A stretch of 64,000 nt of DNA, taken from NCBI GenBank assembly GCA_036346375.1, contig CM070511.1, positions 6,014,001-6,078,000 on the forward strand, given 5' to 3'. Under the pieces are notes generated by a model that was given only the letters and a program-made list of their open reading frames with translations, had not been told where the DNA came from and searched no databases. Of the stretch, positions 37,515 through 48,777 are shown piece after piece (positions within the stretch are counted from its first letter, which is position 1; each line of letters begins with the position of its first letter). This DNA is from Guadua angustifolia. Lineage: Eukaryota > Streptophyta > Magnoliopsida > Poales > Poaceae. Position numbers and translations under genes: made by a program.

Positions 37515-39027
37515 TCATACAAGCTCTACAATCCCACCCCTGCCCATATTAGCTCAAATACTGACCTCACCTTTGGATGCAAGGGCAACCGACCAAGGGC
37601 AGCCACTTGTCTCTTCTTTCCCTGCCTATCACTTCACCTCCCTGGCAGCAGGTACACAATGTTAAGTTTTGGTATCACTCATCTTCTTTTAAGCATTCAG
37701 TAGAAGTAATGGCAATTGTTCATTAGTTGAAGCATAAAATTAGTAGTAAAATGGATAGTAACAAACTGTATAGAGGAAAATGACACACTTGTATGTAATG
37801 GTGGTTCTATAATCTAATAGCAAGTAATATCAAGGACACAGGCCTTCTAATTTAATAAACCAAGATAATCTTATGCTAGAACAAGGTCATAAGGAAATCT
37901 GATTACCAATCAAGGGTACATTAACACCTTTTCTATGCCTTAATAACGAATATCCAAACAATCAAATACTTACACTACTCACTATTGTGAAGATGAACAT
38001 ATAAATCATCAATTCTACATCACCTATCAGATTCAAAAATGTAAACTACTGGGCATGCGGAAGCTCTGATAGCATTTTAGTTTCAGGCAAAATAATAAGG
38101 ATCAGAGTCACAAGCACTCCAATCACCAATCTCCACTTCAAAGGACCAAGCATAGAAATAAAAATCCCAATAGATAACACTCCGCCATAAACAACTGACA
38201 TACATATTCCAGAACACAACCATAATATTTGAATTAGAATTATGCACATGCTTTTGTTAAAAAGGAAAGTTCCAGCAACTATAAAATCTGCCATTACAGT
38301 GTAAGCAAATGCTATGAACTACCTAAGCATATACTTCTCTGAAGCTTGATATGAAAACAAACATACATCATCAACTTGATTCAATGTGCATTTTTGTTTT
38401 ACTCAGTAGCGATCATCTTTCAATCGGATAACATGTTATACACTATAAACAACCCACCTTCTTGTCTGAACATTTAAGAAAACACTATAACAGTAAAAAG
38501 AAGAGGGGCTGGGTACTTAGCTCTCGGGAAGGTTTGAACCCTAGCAATGGCCAGAGATGTCGGGTCGGCCATAACCTCTGGGGTGGTAGGCGATGTGGGT
38601 AAACATCTCTTGCAACATTCTTGTGCAATGGTAGCTAGATCATACAAGTACCGCATCTAGCAATTTGTATGTACAGATATGTGATAACTGGCAAATATAA
38701 ATTAGGAACAACCTGTGAGTTCATAAATTATAAGCTGTCCAAAAACTACTAGACAGTGTAACGGCACTGACAGTTCAACAAAGGTTCTTTCTGTTTTTTT
38801 CTCTCCCTAAAATAGGTAAGAAACTAAGAATACAAATGAGTAGCACGCTGGCTTAGCTAAATGCCTACATCGGACACAGAAGCAACCCAAAGCAAATATA
38901 ACTATTGTTTCTAAGCTACAAAAGCATAGAAGAGAAAGAACATAGCAAAATAACAAGTCATATTATGGAAGTACTTTTTGAGACAAATTTGACCTCCCCC
39001 ATTCAGACAACCTGCAGAGCCAATCAC
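37515..39027. other. CACTA 3 interior without a recognised gene
   Basis: This stretch may contain intron sequence of the captured NAR1 gene downstream of its last visible exon, but no further NAR1 exons are recognisable. A minus-strand frame at 38046-38294 is hydrophobic and another at 38474-38656 is short; neither resembles a known protein. Confidence 0.4.
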
Positions 39028-39903
39028 CTGTTGGGGGCTCTTTACAGATGAGATGTAAGGCAATATATAAGAACCAAGAGTCTTTTCAGCATAGCATATC
39101 CAACCTGCAAGGAGGAAGATTCACGTATTTTTAAACTGATCCTCTCATATTTATAGAAGGAATGTAACTAATTAAATAAAGTGTGTGATGCCATCGGTAT
39201 TATGTAGACAGAGTTCAGCATTATTAATACCCAAATTACATAGGTCCTGCAAACATTTTTACCTGGGCACGCAGATGAAAGCAGGGAAGATTGGTTCCAG
39301 CTTCTTTACCACTGGATAATTGATTTTGTTGATAACGTGAAACAAATTCATCGCATGCTTCAATAAGGGAAAGATATCGACTGCAACTTGTGTCATAAAC
39401 TGCGTTTACGTCATTTAGCTAATACTATTTCCTCTTCTTGTCAGTTGTCACAATCACAAACAACCAAGAGCAAATCAATTCCGTCTCCTTTCGTCTTCCT
39501 TTCTGCTCTATACGTTCTATTCATGCCTACAACGCACGCGTTCGTATCAATATCGACACAGAACCATGCGGCACGACGAGAGGACTAGCCTATTGGGAGT
39601 ATTGATTGATGGCACGCATCACCATCTCAAAGCTCACGCATACAGCCTGAACTGTACCCTTGAGGCGGACGGCATGGGGGCAGCAGCCATGCGGCTAGCA
39701 ACGAAGAGCAAGGGAAAGCTCCATACCCAAAGACTAGGGTAAAAGCGAAATCTTTGCGACAAAGTTTGGGGGGAGCAGCACAGCACCTGGAGGCGGCGCA
39801 CGGAGGGGTTCTTGTTGAGGGAGATGATGCAGTCCTGCGAGGGGGCGATGAAGTCGTTGAGATCCGACGCCTGAAGCGCCGGTGAGAACCTGCTCGACGA
39901 CAT
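39028..39903 (-). pseudogene. NAR1: Captured fragment of host NAR1 (cytosolic Fe-S assembly) gene
   Basis: Three exons with introns are visible. Exon at 39787-39903 starts at the ATG (39901-39903) and encodes MSSSRFSPALQASDLNDFIA plus PSQDCIISL and ends at CCAG|GTGCTG. Exon at 39263-39399 encodes YDTSCSR, LIEACDEFVSRYQQ and, after a 1-bp deletion, SSACPG. Exon at 39028-39104 encodes GWICYAEKTLGSYILPY and VKSPQQ. These match the plant NAR1/GOLLUM family, [FeFe]-hydrogenase-like scaffolds of cytosolic iron-sulfur assembly. The exons that should lie between the first two, including the CLACSGC cluster ligands, are missing. Introns show capture at the DNA level. The frameshift, missing exons and absent 3' half make it non-functional. 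A CT-rich 5' leader extends to about 40210. Confidence 0.88.
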
Positions 39904-40180
39904 CGCCTCGCCGGCCGGCCGGGCTTCCAGTCGATCCCGCGCGGCGCTCCCTGGAATCTCCTTTCTTCGGGTGGTCTTCTCTTCTCCGCCTCCGCCTCCG
40001 GAATGAGCCAAGCGAGCAATCAATGAGCCAAGCGAGTATATTGGATTCGCCTCCACGCGGGATCTCCAGATCTGGTGACTGGTGGGCTAGGGTTTGGGGT
40101 GTGCGCCTGGCGTCCAAAAAAATTTTCGAATTCCCCGGGAGAGAGAGGGAAGTCAGGAGTGGCGGCCGAATGGGGGATAA

Positions 40181-40211
<31 letters not shown>

Positions 40212-40218
40212 GGGGTTA

Positions 40219-40567
40219 GAGCAACTCCAACCTAAACCCCTATATTTTCCCCCTAAATCATTTATTTAGGGGTGATATAAAAATTAGGGGTATTCTATAT
40301 CAAATTTGTCTCCAACCCACACTCCTATTACTCACCCCTATTATTTATCTAAACATTATTATTACTTTGCATTCATGAATTATTATTTTAAAATGAATAA
40401 AAAATGCCAAAAGAAAATAATAGAAAAAGAAGCCCCCTAGATGTAGGGGTGAGAGAGTATCTCCTAAAATAGGGGTTTATAATAGGGGTTGGGTTGGAGC
40501 TTATATTTTTCTAAGTCTCCTTATAATTTAGGATAGGGGGAGATTTAGGGGTGGGTTGGGGTTGCTC
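40219..40567. mobile_element. 349-bp MITE with GAGCAACTCCAACC ends
   Basis: Terminal inverted repeats GAGCAACTCCAACC (left) and GGTTGGGGTTGCTC (right) are flanked by the 3-bp duplication TTA (40216-40218 and 40568-40570). The interior is AT-rich and has further inverted blocks of ACCCCTA/TAGGGGT. The TTA duplication and end sequence fit the PIF/Harbinger-type MITEs of grasses. It lies directly upstream of the captured NAR1 leader. Confidence 0.9.
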
Positions 40568-40570
40568 TTA

Positions 40571-41104
40571 GGTTGGTAGAGCGAGGCGGGCTAAAAATAA
40601 ATAAATAATAAGTAGATAAATCAAACAAATAAATTGTTAAATAAATAATTGAGTGACGGTCTATGTGACATGGCCACGACTCAAGCATGGCTTATGTGAC
40701 TTCGGACTGGCCGTCTTTGTTGGTATAGGTGCGGCGGGTGAGATCGATTGTTTAATGTTAAAAATTAAAAAACAAAAATTCAAACAAAATTTAGAAAAAA
40801 TGAGAAATCGAAATTGAGCACGTTTGTTAAAATGGCCATAACTTTTGACTCGTAACTCCGATCGGGGCGTTCTTTGGCTCGTTTGAAAGATAATGAAAAG
40901 TAGCACCTAAATTTTATAAGTCGCCAAAATCGGATGGTGGGATCGATGATTTGTCTTGAGTCGTCTTGTGACGAATTCAAAAACATCGTTTAGGGCCTCA
41001 AGCGGCCTCTGAAGTTTTGAATCTGTTTGATCGTTCTTTTCAATTATTATACATGGAATATTAGCTCCAATTATTTCAAATGCAATATTATTTAATTTCA
41101 ATTC
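40571..41104. other. CACTA 3 interior, no gene seen
   Basis: AT-rich sequence with short open frames only. Minus-strand frames around 40661-41119 show no recognised domain. Confidence 0.4.
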
Positions 41105-41270
41105 TTTCAAAACTACCACTGATGTACTATTTGTGGCGGTTCCTAATAAAAATTGTCACAAATAGTCTTCCAGCTATTTTTTTTAAAACCACCACTGATA
41201 ATGCTATTTGTGACGGTTCCAGAAAACCGCGACAAATAGTGTTTCACATATGTCATGTTTTGTAGTAGTG
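41105..41270. repeat. Orphan right terminus of another CACTA family
   Basis: The segment ends ATGTTTTGTAGTAGTG, the inverse of a CACTACTACAAAAC-type terminus. It carries subterminal repeats GACGGTTCC..AACCGCGACAAATAG and CTATTTGTG. The opposite end is not found within CACTA 3. It may be a truncated older CACTA copy trapped inside CACTA 3. Confidence 0.6.
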
Positions 41271-41763
41271 AATGTGGAAGCCACTAATCATATAGAAGGA
41301 TTCTAATGAAGCCTTGCACTACATCGCATGCATCTACCAACCAATCTAGACCTAAACCCTAATCGGCTGACCATGAAAGGACATAAGCAAGAATTAAAAA
41401 CGTGTAAGGTGTAACCCACATATGGGCCCACAAGGCCAAGTTGGACAACAAGGCCACCTCGGACAGAGGGCCCTCTAGATATAGCTTCTCGATAGGCCAT
41501 GCCTCTGTGATGAAAAAGCATATCGTCACAATACAGACATATGCTTGACGTCAGTCCAAAACAAACAACCATTCATTTTCTATGACGATTTGTATTATTG
41601 TTTCATGACGAAATTTTATGTTTCGTCACAAAATTACATGGGCGGCGGCGCTTGATACAATTAATGGCGAACATAAACAAGTTGTCACGAAAATAGATTT
41701 TCCATGACAAAAGTTGACAACGTCACGACGTTTTCATCACAGATAATCACTTTTCTTGTAGTG

Positions 41764-43497
41764 GAAGCTGGATGTATGCTGAGAACCGTGTAAGCGCTGA
41801 GCACATTAACGATGTCTCCACTTTTAGAAGAGCTACAGAAGAAGATATGTTGAACAAGGGGGTGGAATTTATGCCTTGTCCATGCATTGACTGTGAGAAT
41901 CTGAGGATTTTATGAAACCCAGTGTAGATAAAAACATACTTGATTCTACGGGTTTCAAAAATAGGTATACATGTTGGAGGAATCACCCATACCACAAGAT
42001 AAAGAAATAATTCGACATAATGACCGAAGACGGTTTAGCTCCCAAGCCTTTAAGCGGGATAGATATTTATGATATGGTTAAGAACCTAGATGTTATGCTT
42101 GGAAAGGGGAGGACGAGATCAATAATTTGGGACCTACCTTATTGAGAGCACCTAGAAATTCGACACTACATCGACATAATGCACATAGAGAAGAATGTCT
42201 GTCATAGTTTGATTGGTCTCTTACTGAACATTAAGGGTAAAACAAAGGACGGTATAAATGCACAGTTTGACTTGGTCGATATGGGCATGAGACCTGTGTT
42301 AGCATCAAAAGAGACTGATAAAGGCCGAACATACTGTGAACCTACTTGTTACACTCTATCCAAGGCCGAGAAAACCGAACTGTGCCAGTGCTTACATGGT
42401 GTGAAAGTTCTGTCTGGTTACCCATCCAACATGAAGAGACTTGTTTCGATGCAAGATTTGAGTTTAACTGGGTTGAAGTCTCATGATTGCCAAGTGCTTA
42501 CGACACAGATGCTCCATGTGGTAATTAGAAGTATTTTACCGAGCAAGATCTGCAAGACAATCACAAGGCTATGTTACTTCTTTAACACAATTGCTCAGAA
42601 GGTCATCAATCATGAAGGACTAGATGCTATCCAGGTCGAGGTGGTAATGACTCTATGTAATCTTGAGATGTATTTCCCTTCGTCATTTTTCGATATTATG
42701 GTCCATCTCATTATTCACCTTGTGAGGCAGATAAAGATGTGCGGGCATGTGTTCCTATGTAGCATGTACCCGTTCAAGAGGTACATGGGAATTCTTAAGT
42801 CCTGCGTACAGAATCAATCTCGACCGGAGGGTAGCATTATCGAAGGCTATGCAACCGAAGAGGTCATGTCGAACCGATAGGTGTGCCTCGATTCGGCCAT
42901 AAGGGGAGGCTCCAGGGCATCGGGACCATCGGAAGGAAAGCAATCACGCCTGATCTGGTTACGTGCGCTAAATCCCATTTCATAGTTTTGCAACACATAG
43001 CTGTTGTAGCCCCGTATATCAACGAGTACAAGAACTGGCTACGACAAGAGAATCCGTCGTGGTAGGAGTACTGGATCATCAGACAGCATAACCTTCAGTT
43101 CAACAGATGGTTCAAGGAGCGACAACACATCATTGGAAGCTCGTCAGGTGATACGCTAACATAGTTGGCAAAAGGGCCAGCATTTATGGTTGTAACATGG
43201 AAAGGATATGACTTAAATGGGTACACATTTTATACAAGAGATCATGACATAAATAGTACAAACCAGAACAGCGATGTTCGCATTGATGCACTAAGTACCA
43301 CTAGAACGACGAGCAACTCGTACTATGGGTTCATTGAGGAAATTTGGGAGCTCAACTACGTACTATTCAAGATCCCCTTATTTCGGTGCCATTGAATTAA
43401 CCTGTAGCACGTGAAGGTAGACAAGTATGGTGTCACAACTGTGGACCTCGAACGTGCCAGATACCAAGACGTACCATTTGTTCTCGCTAACTAAGTT
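41764..43497 (+). pseudogene. TNP2-type transposase of CACTA 2, internally deleted
   Basis: The start is displaced by CACTA 3: ATG GAC TGA lies at 36247-36255 and the frame continues here with SWMYAENRVSAEHIN. The family start is MDRSWMY, so the third codon has become a stop. The transposase-associated domain (MPCPCIDCEN near 41870) is followed at about 42000 by a jump to the late catalytic part: FGTYL/DLPY near 42130, DIMHIEKNVCHSLIG at 42174-42218. DUF4218 follows (MYPFKRYMGI near 42766, GYATEEVM near 42847). DUF4216 ends the protein (YYGFIEEIWELNYVLFKIPL near 43320, DKYGVTTVDLERARYQD near 43423). Several stops and shifts are present. Confidence 0.88.
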
Positions 43498-43754
43498 TTC
43501 AAGTCTTCTATGCAACCGACCCATCCAACAAGAAGCCAATAAATTAACATTTACTAAAAAAATGAAAAATCCACATCACAGATAGTTCTAGGTTGGAACC
43601 GTCTGGGAAGAGTGCCTCATCATAGACGGTTCTAGTTTGGAACCGTCTGTGATGAGCCTACATCACAGACGGTTCTAGTTTGGAACCGTCTAGGATGAGT
43701 CCGCATCACAGACAGTTCTACGTTGGAACTAGAACTATCTAGGATGAGGCCTCA

Positions 43755-46723
43755 TGTCGGGACCCGAATTTGCAAATCCGGACCCTCTGTGTATTCAGCA
43801 CTAGTCCAGGATCACGCTAGTGCACACAGTCTCAACATTGGTACATATCACAGTCATAACCAACGAAATAATAAGTACTTTGATTAAATAGTCAAACTAG
43901 TTGATCGACCTTATGGTCAAGTTACAAAGATACGCCTCGCAGGGCAAAAACTTATTAAAATATTCAAATGCAGCGGAAATAAAATAAACTCGTGGCGCCA
44001 ACCAATTTGCCACGAACAAGCGATGAGGCTCGCTCCTAGTTTGTCGGCTCCTCTGATACTCCTCCTCTGAGCGGGGTTTGCTTCTTCTTCAAGCTGAAGT
44101 TGTGTTGTTGTGGGGTGAGTACTTTGAGCACTCGGCAAGTCATGCCTGAATGCAATTCTAATATTCTACATGCATGGCTTAGTACAAAGGATAGGCTATG
44201 GTTCATGAGCGATCTGACATTTAAGAATAACGGTAATAATTTGCAAAGCGACAAAAGCGATAATAAGAATAGTAGCTTTCACAAACATTTTAATCACAAT
44301 CATATTTCCATCCTATGTCAAGTTCCTCATTACCAACCCCAAGCATTTTCCATAAACAATTCATTTTCATGAAAATCTAACCCTTGGTAGTAATCACCGA
44401 GCGATGCTCATTACGTGAAACACGGCTATTGAATAGGTTGTACACTCTGCAGAGGTTATACACTTTACCCACAAGATACAGTCAAATACCACCAAGGCAA
44501 ATAACAGTAGCGAAGCCTTTCCAAAGTTCCATCTAAACCCAGATCTTGCCGCTAAGGTTTCAACCTTTGGAGGGGTGGTTACCACACCGGGGCCCCCTCT
44601 TGCGCCATGTGAGTTCTCATTCCGCTTCTCTGGGCCTCACACCACCACAGCAGTACCAAAGAATAGATTTCCGGTTTACTCAGCTAAGCCCGTCCCATTC
44701 ACGGAGCTTGTGGGCATATGAGAGACTTCAGTTCAAATGCTCGCAAGGTTAAGTCCTTAGTTGACCGAGGCAAGACTAACCAAGTGTGATCTCAATTATC
44801 CAAAACCAATAAAACCAAATCGACCGCCCGGTTGCCACTCTTGGCCCACGAAACAATCTTGCCATTTGCCCCGTCTAAATCTTTTTCCCACCGGTTCTTT
44901 ACCATTGCACCACGTGCCATCATCAACTCAATAACACATGTCTCATTCACAAAGCATGTTCAATATCTCATTAAGTCAATATTCACTTTGGTATTCCAAA
45001 ATCGAAATGTCACGTGGCGGGGCTAAGCATACTACTTGGTCTACTCAACCCATGTTGGCAAATTATTAATGTCCAACTATTAATCCATAACCTAGGGTGA
45101 CAAAGGATTCATGGCCTACAATTATATACGACAAGGTAGCATCTGACAACTAGGCATTTAGCTAATCCCAAAACTTATTCAAACTCATTTCTATCAAATT
45201 AGCATGCAATAGTTTAAATCAAAATATTTTGCTCTAATAGGTTCAACATGATCAAACACAACTTGCCTTCAAAAAGTCTGGTTACGGTTCTGAACTTGCT
45301 CTGGTCGAACTTCTCCTCGAAACCTTGGGCACTTCAACATCTACGCGTAACGCAAATAAATAGCAATAAATAAATAAAACAGAGAGCAACTCAAGCCTAA
45401 AATTCAAATAAAATTCATAAACAGAAAGAGCTTGATTTTACAAATTTATAGAAATTGGAATCACTCAAATCGGAGTTAAAAGCATAAAATTATAAGCATT
45501 TGAAGTTTCAAAATACATTTAAAATCAATAAACCGAATTAAATAAATATTTTCTTTTTAGGAAAATTAATTATTGCGTCATCTGTGACACGTGTCGCCAC
45601 CAGAGAGTGACACGTGGCCTGCGACGTCAGCCTGACAAGCTATTTCACGACAAGTGGGTCCCACTGTGGCGTCGGCATGGCGTCAACGATGGCGTCCACG
45701 CGCCGCGGTGTGTGCGGTGACGAGTGGGCCCGTCTTTGTCGATGACTCATGTGCCGATGCTCGTGCGGTGAGGCCCGACATGTTGGTCCGCCTTGTCGAC
45801 ATCACGTGCACGATGAGCGGTGACGTGCACGGCGGTGGCCCTCGGTTTGCATCGGCGGTGGAGGTTAGAAGATGGGGTTCCTTTGTTCCTAGGCGGCGTG
45901 GACTCACGGCGTTGGATCTGGATCGTCGGTTGGTGAAGGTCGGGCTCGGTGGAAGCGGTCTTGGCGGCTGCTTCACCGGAGGCTGGGGAAAACGGCGATG
46001 CATGGCGCTCGGCGTTCCTCGGCGTGAAGAAGTAAGCGCTCCGACGCGGCGTGGCGAGGTGAGTTCGAGGTGGCACGCAGGCGACGGTGGAGGGTGGCCG
46101 TGGCGGTGGAGCAGCGCAAAGAACTTCGGCGGAAGGCCGGGGACAGCGAGCTCGTCTGCGGCGGCGGCGGCGTCTCGGCGGTAGCGTGGTGTCTGGTGGA
46201 GTGCGGCGCAAGGTGGAGATCACGACACGGGTGGCGGCGCATTAAATAGTGCCCTCGGCGTCAGTGAATCGCCATGAAACCGAGGCCCCCTGCGGCGGCG
46301 GAATCCGTGGCGGTCGGATGGATGGCGTGTAGCTGCGTGAGCCGTCGGATCCGGATCGAGCAATGGCGGAGTTACGGTTTTTCGGACGGCGCACGAGACT
46401 CGACCCGATCTTGTTCATATGGTTTTAATTCTTTTAGATTAAAATAATTCCGAAAATAAAATAATTTATTTGGGGCATTAAAAATATCGAAAAATTCGGA
46501 AAAATTCTCATAAATATTTTAAGACATTTGTGACTCAAATAAAATATTTTCAGCAAAACTTTATTTTAACTTTTCCATTATTTAATTAATTTGATAAATG
46601 GTTTAATTCAAAATAAATTCAAATAATTCCAATAAATCCAAATAAATCCAAATAAATTCCAGAAATTCCCAAAAATTCAAAATACCATTTAAATGCAAGA
46701 AAAGCAAAAATTGGGGTGTTACA
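43755..46723 (+). mobile_element. Solo LTR 'E' (TGTCGGG...GTTACA), 2969 bp, in CACTA 2
   Basis: It begins TGTCGGGACCCG and ends TTGGGGTGTTACA, with a perfect 5-bp duplication CCTCA (43750-43754 and 46724-46728). The CACTA 2 subterminal repeats continue across it. It matches solo LTR 'F' over its length and the fragment at 60602. The part at 45590-46400 is GC-rich and gives open frames on both strands that show no domain, while 46430-46700 is AT-rich. No internal retrotransposon sequence is present. LTR length and ends suit a Ty3/gypsy element, but the lineage is not determined. Confidence 0.9.
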
Positions 46724-46902
46724 CCTCATCATAGACCCTAGTTTGGAACCATCTATGATGACTTTTTTACTACGGTTGCAAAACCGTGTGTGATGACCAA
46801 TTGTCATCACTGACACTTCAGTACAGACGGTTCACCAAACCGTCTATAATGGGTTTTGTGAACCATCTGTAATGTGGGCATGTGCAGTAGTGAGACTCCT
46901 CA

Positions 46903-48743
46903 TGTAACACCCCGGCGCCAATCGCACCGCGAATGCTACCCAAAACTCTAAACACTCATCGACAACTCAACATAATTGTCTAAAACAACCGCTAACTCTA
47001 AAACCAATTTGAAAACCAAATCGACAAAAAGTTCAAAATTTGGCATGACCTTCCTAGAAAGGAGGACATCCACTCGGACAGACGAAAGCAATAACAGTAT
47101 AAGTCAATTATTCAATCACGAGCGACATTCTAGCGAGGTCCTTAGATATCAATCACACATTAAGCTAATAAAAGATAAACTACTGTGACGACAAATAACA
47201 TATTACAACCCCACTAATACAATCGGGCTTAATACATTAATTAAATGAGATGGCGACCAAAGTCGTACGTGCTTCTACTCCCAACCCGAGCGAGCCAACT
47301 TCAAGTACCTAAAACAAGAAAGCGACAAGTGTGAGTCCAAGACTCGACAAAGTGCAATCAAACATAAAAGTAATGAATTGATTAGAATGCAACGACTTCA
47401 AGACATACGATAATAGTTCCTTTACTTAACATCCTTAAATCAAGGGAGCAATTTGAATTCATGTAACTCCAAAAGCGTAAGAACACGATTACTTCACCAA
47501 TTGCTATAACCATTACTTAATTGAAATTATCCAGTTAAAGAAGCATAATCTAACCCTACTTACCACATCCAACTCGGAAACATAAATAACCTTACTCATG
47601 CCTCAACAATCATTTCGAGGATGAGTCCATGACTCAATACTCAACCGCCATTTCCATTCTCATCAATTAACATTTACCAATTGCCACACACGATTACAAT
47701 GCATTTATGCTCTCACCCTTTTTTTCTCATGAATCATAAAATGAATGCACCATGCATGCTCATAATGCACATTGTCATAAGCGTATCTGGGGTATAGGTG
47801 AGTGCACACCCGTCGGTGTGCACCCTCAATCCACCCATCCGTGGCGGGGCCTACTCTTCTTGACTCGCTCCCATTCACCTCGATGAATGTGACTACGAGT
47901 AGGACTTGTGTGCTCACTACGGGTGAGCACCGAGGCCGCATCAACATGGGGCGCCTCGTCCATTATGAATGCAATTATGCAATTGATGTGAATGCATCTC
48001 ATCCCTCATTCATTTTCACCACACATAGCCATAACCAATATGGAAGTACCAATTAACTTGCTATTTCCCCAGTGTAATTCATTCGAAAGTAAATAAAGTC
48101 ATGTGTATAAGCACAACACAAACATGAATATAACACCCACATTATCATTTAATCACTTTATCCTTTGCATCAACATAACCATACTCATTTATACAATTCA
48201 TAAGGCGTTGCAATAATAGAAATTGAATAACTTACCTTCCCATTGCTAACATTCATCCATCCCCATTACCATGCTAAGAACAACTTCTAGGTATGCCATT
48301 AAACATAACCAAATCATTAGAATTTTCATACTTTTATCGCAAGCAAAGCATTTAACACCCTACTAACGCTCTAAGAGATGCACTTGCCTTTGAAGCGGAG
48401 GATGGAGCGGCACACGGTTGAGGCCACTCCCGTGAGAACCTTCCACGAAATAAACAATCAAACTACCATATATCATTTTCCGATAAAACCAACTTGCGCT
48501 TGGCATCCTTCTATATTGGAAAAAAATCATGAAAGCAGTAGGGATGCAAGAATACTACGCGAATCACGAAGCGAAGGGTCGAGGATTGAAGGTTTCTTCA
48601 TGAAGCAATTGCCATGCATTATTAGGCATGCAACAATCGAGGTTATAGTTTACAAAACTACAATGTATTAGTTTGCCATAGAAATGCCGCTTTGAAGGCT
48701 AGCTAATCCCAAGTAATCAAAAGCGATGATTTCACATAAGCTA

Positions 48744-48777
<34 letters not shown>

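Larger units (their letters stand above)
36257..41763 (-). mobile_element. CACTA element 3, gene-capturing, inserted in CACTA 2 TNP2
   Basis: The inverted ends CACTACAAGAAAAGTGATT are nearly perfect on both sides (36257 onward and the complement ending at 41763). A perfect 3-bp duplication GAA lies at 36254-36256 and 41764-41766. Subterminal repeats of the TTTCGTCA/TGACGAA type occupy 36285-36900 and 41575-41750. The left part also has three copies of GCCACGTGGACATGCATTTTC or a variant near 36611, 36721 and 36832. It has no TNP2 but keeps a second-ORF tail on the minus strand and a fragment of the host gene NAR1. It is therefore non-autonomous. Strand follows the ORF tail. Confidence 0.95.
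34851..46892 (+). mobile_element. CACTA element 2, hosting CACTA 3 and solo LTR 'E'
   Basis: The left end CACTACTACAAAAGGAG starts at 34851. The right end, on the minus strand, reads CACTACTGCACATGCCC from 46892. A perfect 3-bp duplication AGA flanks it (34848-34850 and 46893-46895). Subterminal repeats CACAGACGGTT and their inverse fill 34930-35030, 43570-43745 and 46735-46875. It encodes a decayed TNP2 starting at 36247. Removing the two nested elements leaves about 3.6 kb, so it has also lost internal sequence, including part of TNP2 and any second ORF. Confidence 0.92.

Noticed and set aside
37900..38660. Further NAR1 exons downstream of the three found
   Set aside because: The minus-strand frames at 38046-38294 and 38474-38656 do not resemble the remaining NAR1 sequence.
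45654..46242. Arg/Ala-rich frames up to 176 codons on both strands
   Set aside because: They lie in the GC-rich part of solo LTR 'E', have no domain and are open in several frames.
48745..48775. (TA)n tract as an independent insertion
   Set aside because: The same tract is present at the same place in the other LTR (near 55552), so it belongs to the LTR.
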